Translations under genes and position numbers: made by a program
In this document: in pieces, positions 63,621 to 64,000 of the stretch
Numbering within the stretch: position 1 is the stretch's first letter
How the letters are laid out: each line of letters begins with the position of its first letter
Notes under the pieces: model-generated
Seen by the model: the letters and a program-made list of their open reading frames with translations, nothing else
The model's database searches: none
What the model was told of the DNA's origin: nothing
NCBI GenBank assembly: GCA_964035545.1
Contig: OZ037767.1
Coordinates: 28,563,628 to 28,627,627, forward strand
Source: Bugula neritina
Taxonomy: Eukaryota > Bryozoa > Gymnolaemata > Cheilostomatida > Bugulidae
DNA length: 64,000 bases
Reading direction: 5' to 3'

Positions 63621-64000
63621 TTAATGATGAAATGGAAAATTTGTAAATATGGCAATGCTTATTTACTAGATAAAAATATTGATATACTTTTTGTTAATTT
63701 TAATTATTAAGTTTATTGTATCAAATCTTGTTGCTATTTTAATGTACATGAAGTGCTTTATTACATTTTTATTTATGTATTTTTTATGTATTCATATTGT
63801 CCTTGCTATTGCTATTTAACTATAGCTATCACTGTAAAGTATAATGCACTAAAATCTAGTCTAACTTTAAAGTTTGAGAATAAAAAAATAGTTGGTAAGT
63901 ATCATTAGTAATCATAAGTAATGAATTACACTCAGCATTTCAGTGTGAAGATTGGTTATATTATATTATTATATATCCTAATTGTTATAATTATTTATGT

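Larger units (their letters stand above)
60552..64000. other. Vigilin 3' flank and intergenic DNA
   Basis: Contains the vigilin 3' UTR, then AT-rich sequence with no recognised exon or RNA gene. A C17 homopolymer lies at 62654-62670, and degenerate AT-rich repeats occupy 63040-63620. Confidence 0.5.

Noticed and set aside
1-64000. CRISPR arrays, operons, prokaryotic promoters
   Set aside because: All genes are spliced eukaryotic genes; the tandem arrays have no unique spacers.

Overview
This is a eukaryotic, animal-type genomic window: AT-rich, intron-containing (GT..AG) genes separated by kilobases of low-complexity DNA. I rebuilt six gene models by joining exons whose splice phases and protein similarity agree. 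The gene set (TEAD with its YAP-binding domain, CIP/KIP inhibitor, Notch-type LNR/heterodimerisation domain, MTCH, vigilin, NUS1) is metazoan. Divergent proteins and compact introns suggest an early-branching animal, perhaps a sponge, but the sequence does not settle the taxon.

Layout: (1) 520-4534 (+), the 3' part of a Notch-like transmembrane receptor with Ig-like domain, two LNR repeats, NOD, NODP, one transmembrane helix and a 77-residue tail without RAM or ankyrin repeats. (2) 6363-8903 (-), a complete five-exon NUS1/Nogo-B receptor. (3) 8904-19412, gene-poor DNA with minisatellites and a possible distal TEAD promoter. (4) 19422-33436 (+), complete eight-exon TEAD; its last intron (7.2 kb) carries a non-autonomous DNA transposon inserted inside a minisatellite. 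(5) 38497-40661 (+), a two-exon CIP/KIP CDK inhibitor whose PCNA-binding motif is created exactly at the splice junction. (6) 43197-49919 (-), an MTCH1/2-type mitochondrial carrier homologue with a pair of apparently mutually exclusive exons. (7) 51776-60551 (+), vigilin/HDLBP with 15 KH domains in 18 coding exons, head-to-head with the MTCH gene. (8) 60552-64000, non-coding.

The most interesting points are the Ig/LNR/HD receptor lacking the Notch signalling domain; the duplicated exon pair in MTCH separated by a 64-nt intron; the splice-built PIP box; and the TEAD-CDKN1-MTCH neighbourhood, which matches linkage of the same three families on human 6p21 and 11p and looks like ancient synteny.

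Limits: no transcript or homology search was available. Family calls rest on recognised motifs and splice-phase consistency. UTRs, promoters and isoforms are inferred.
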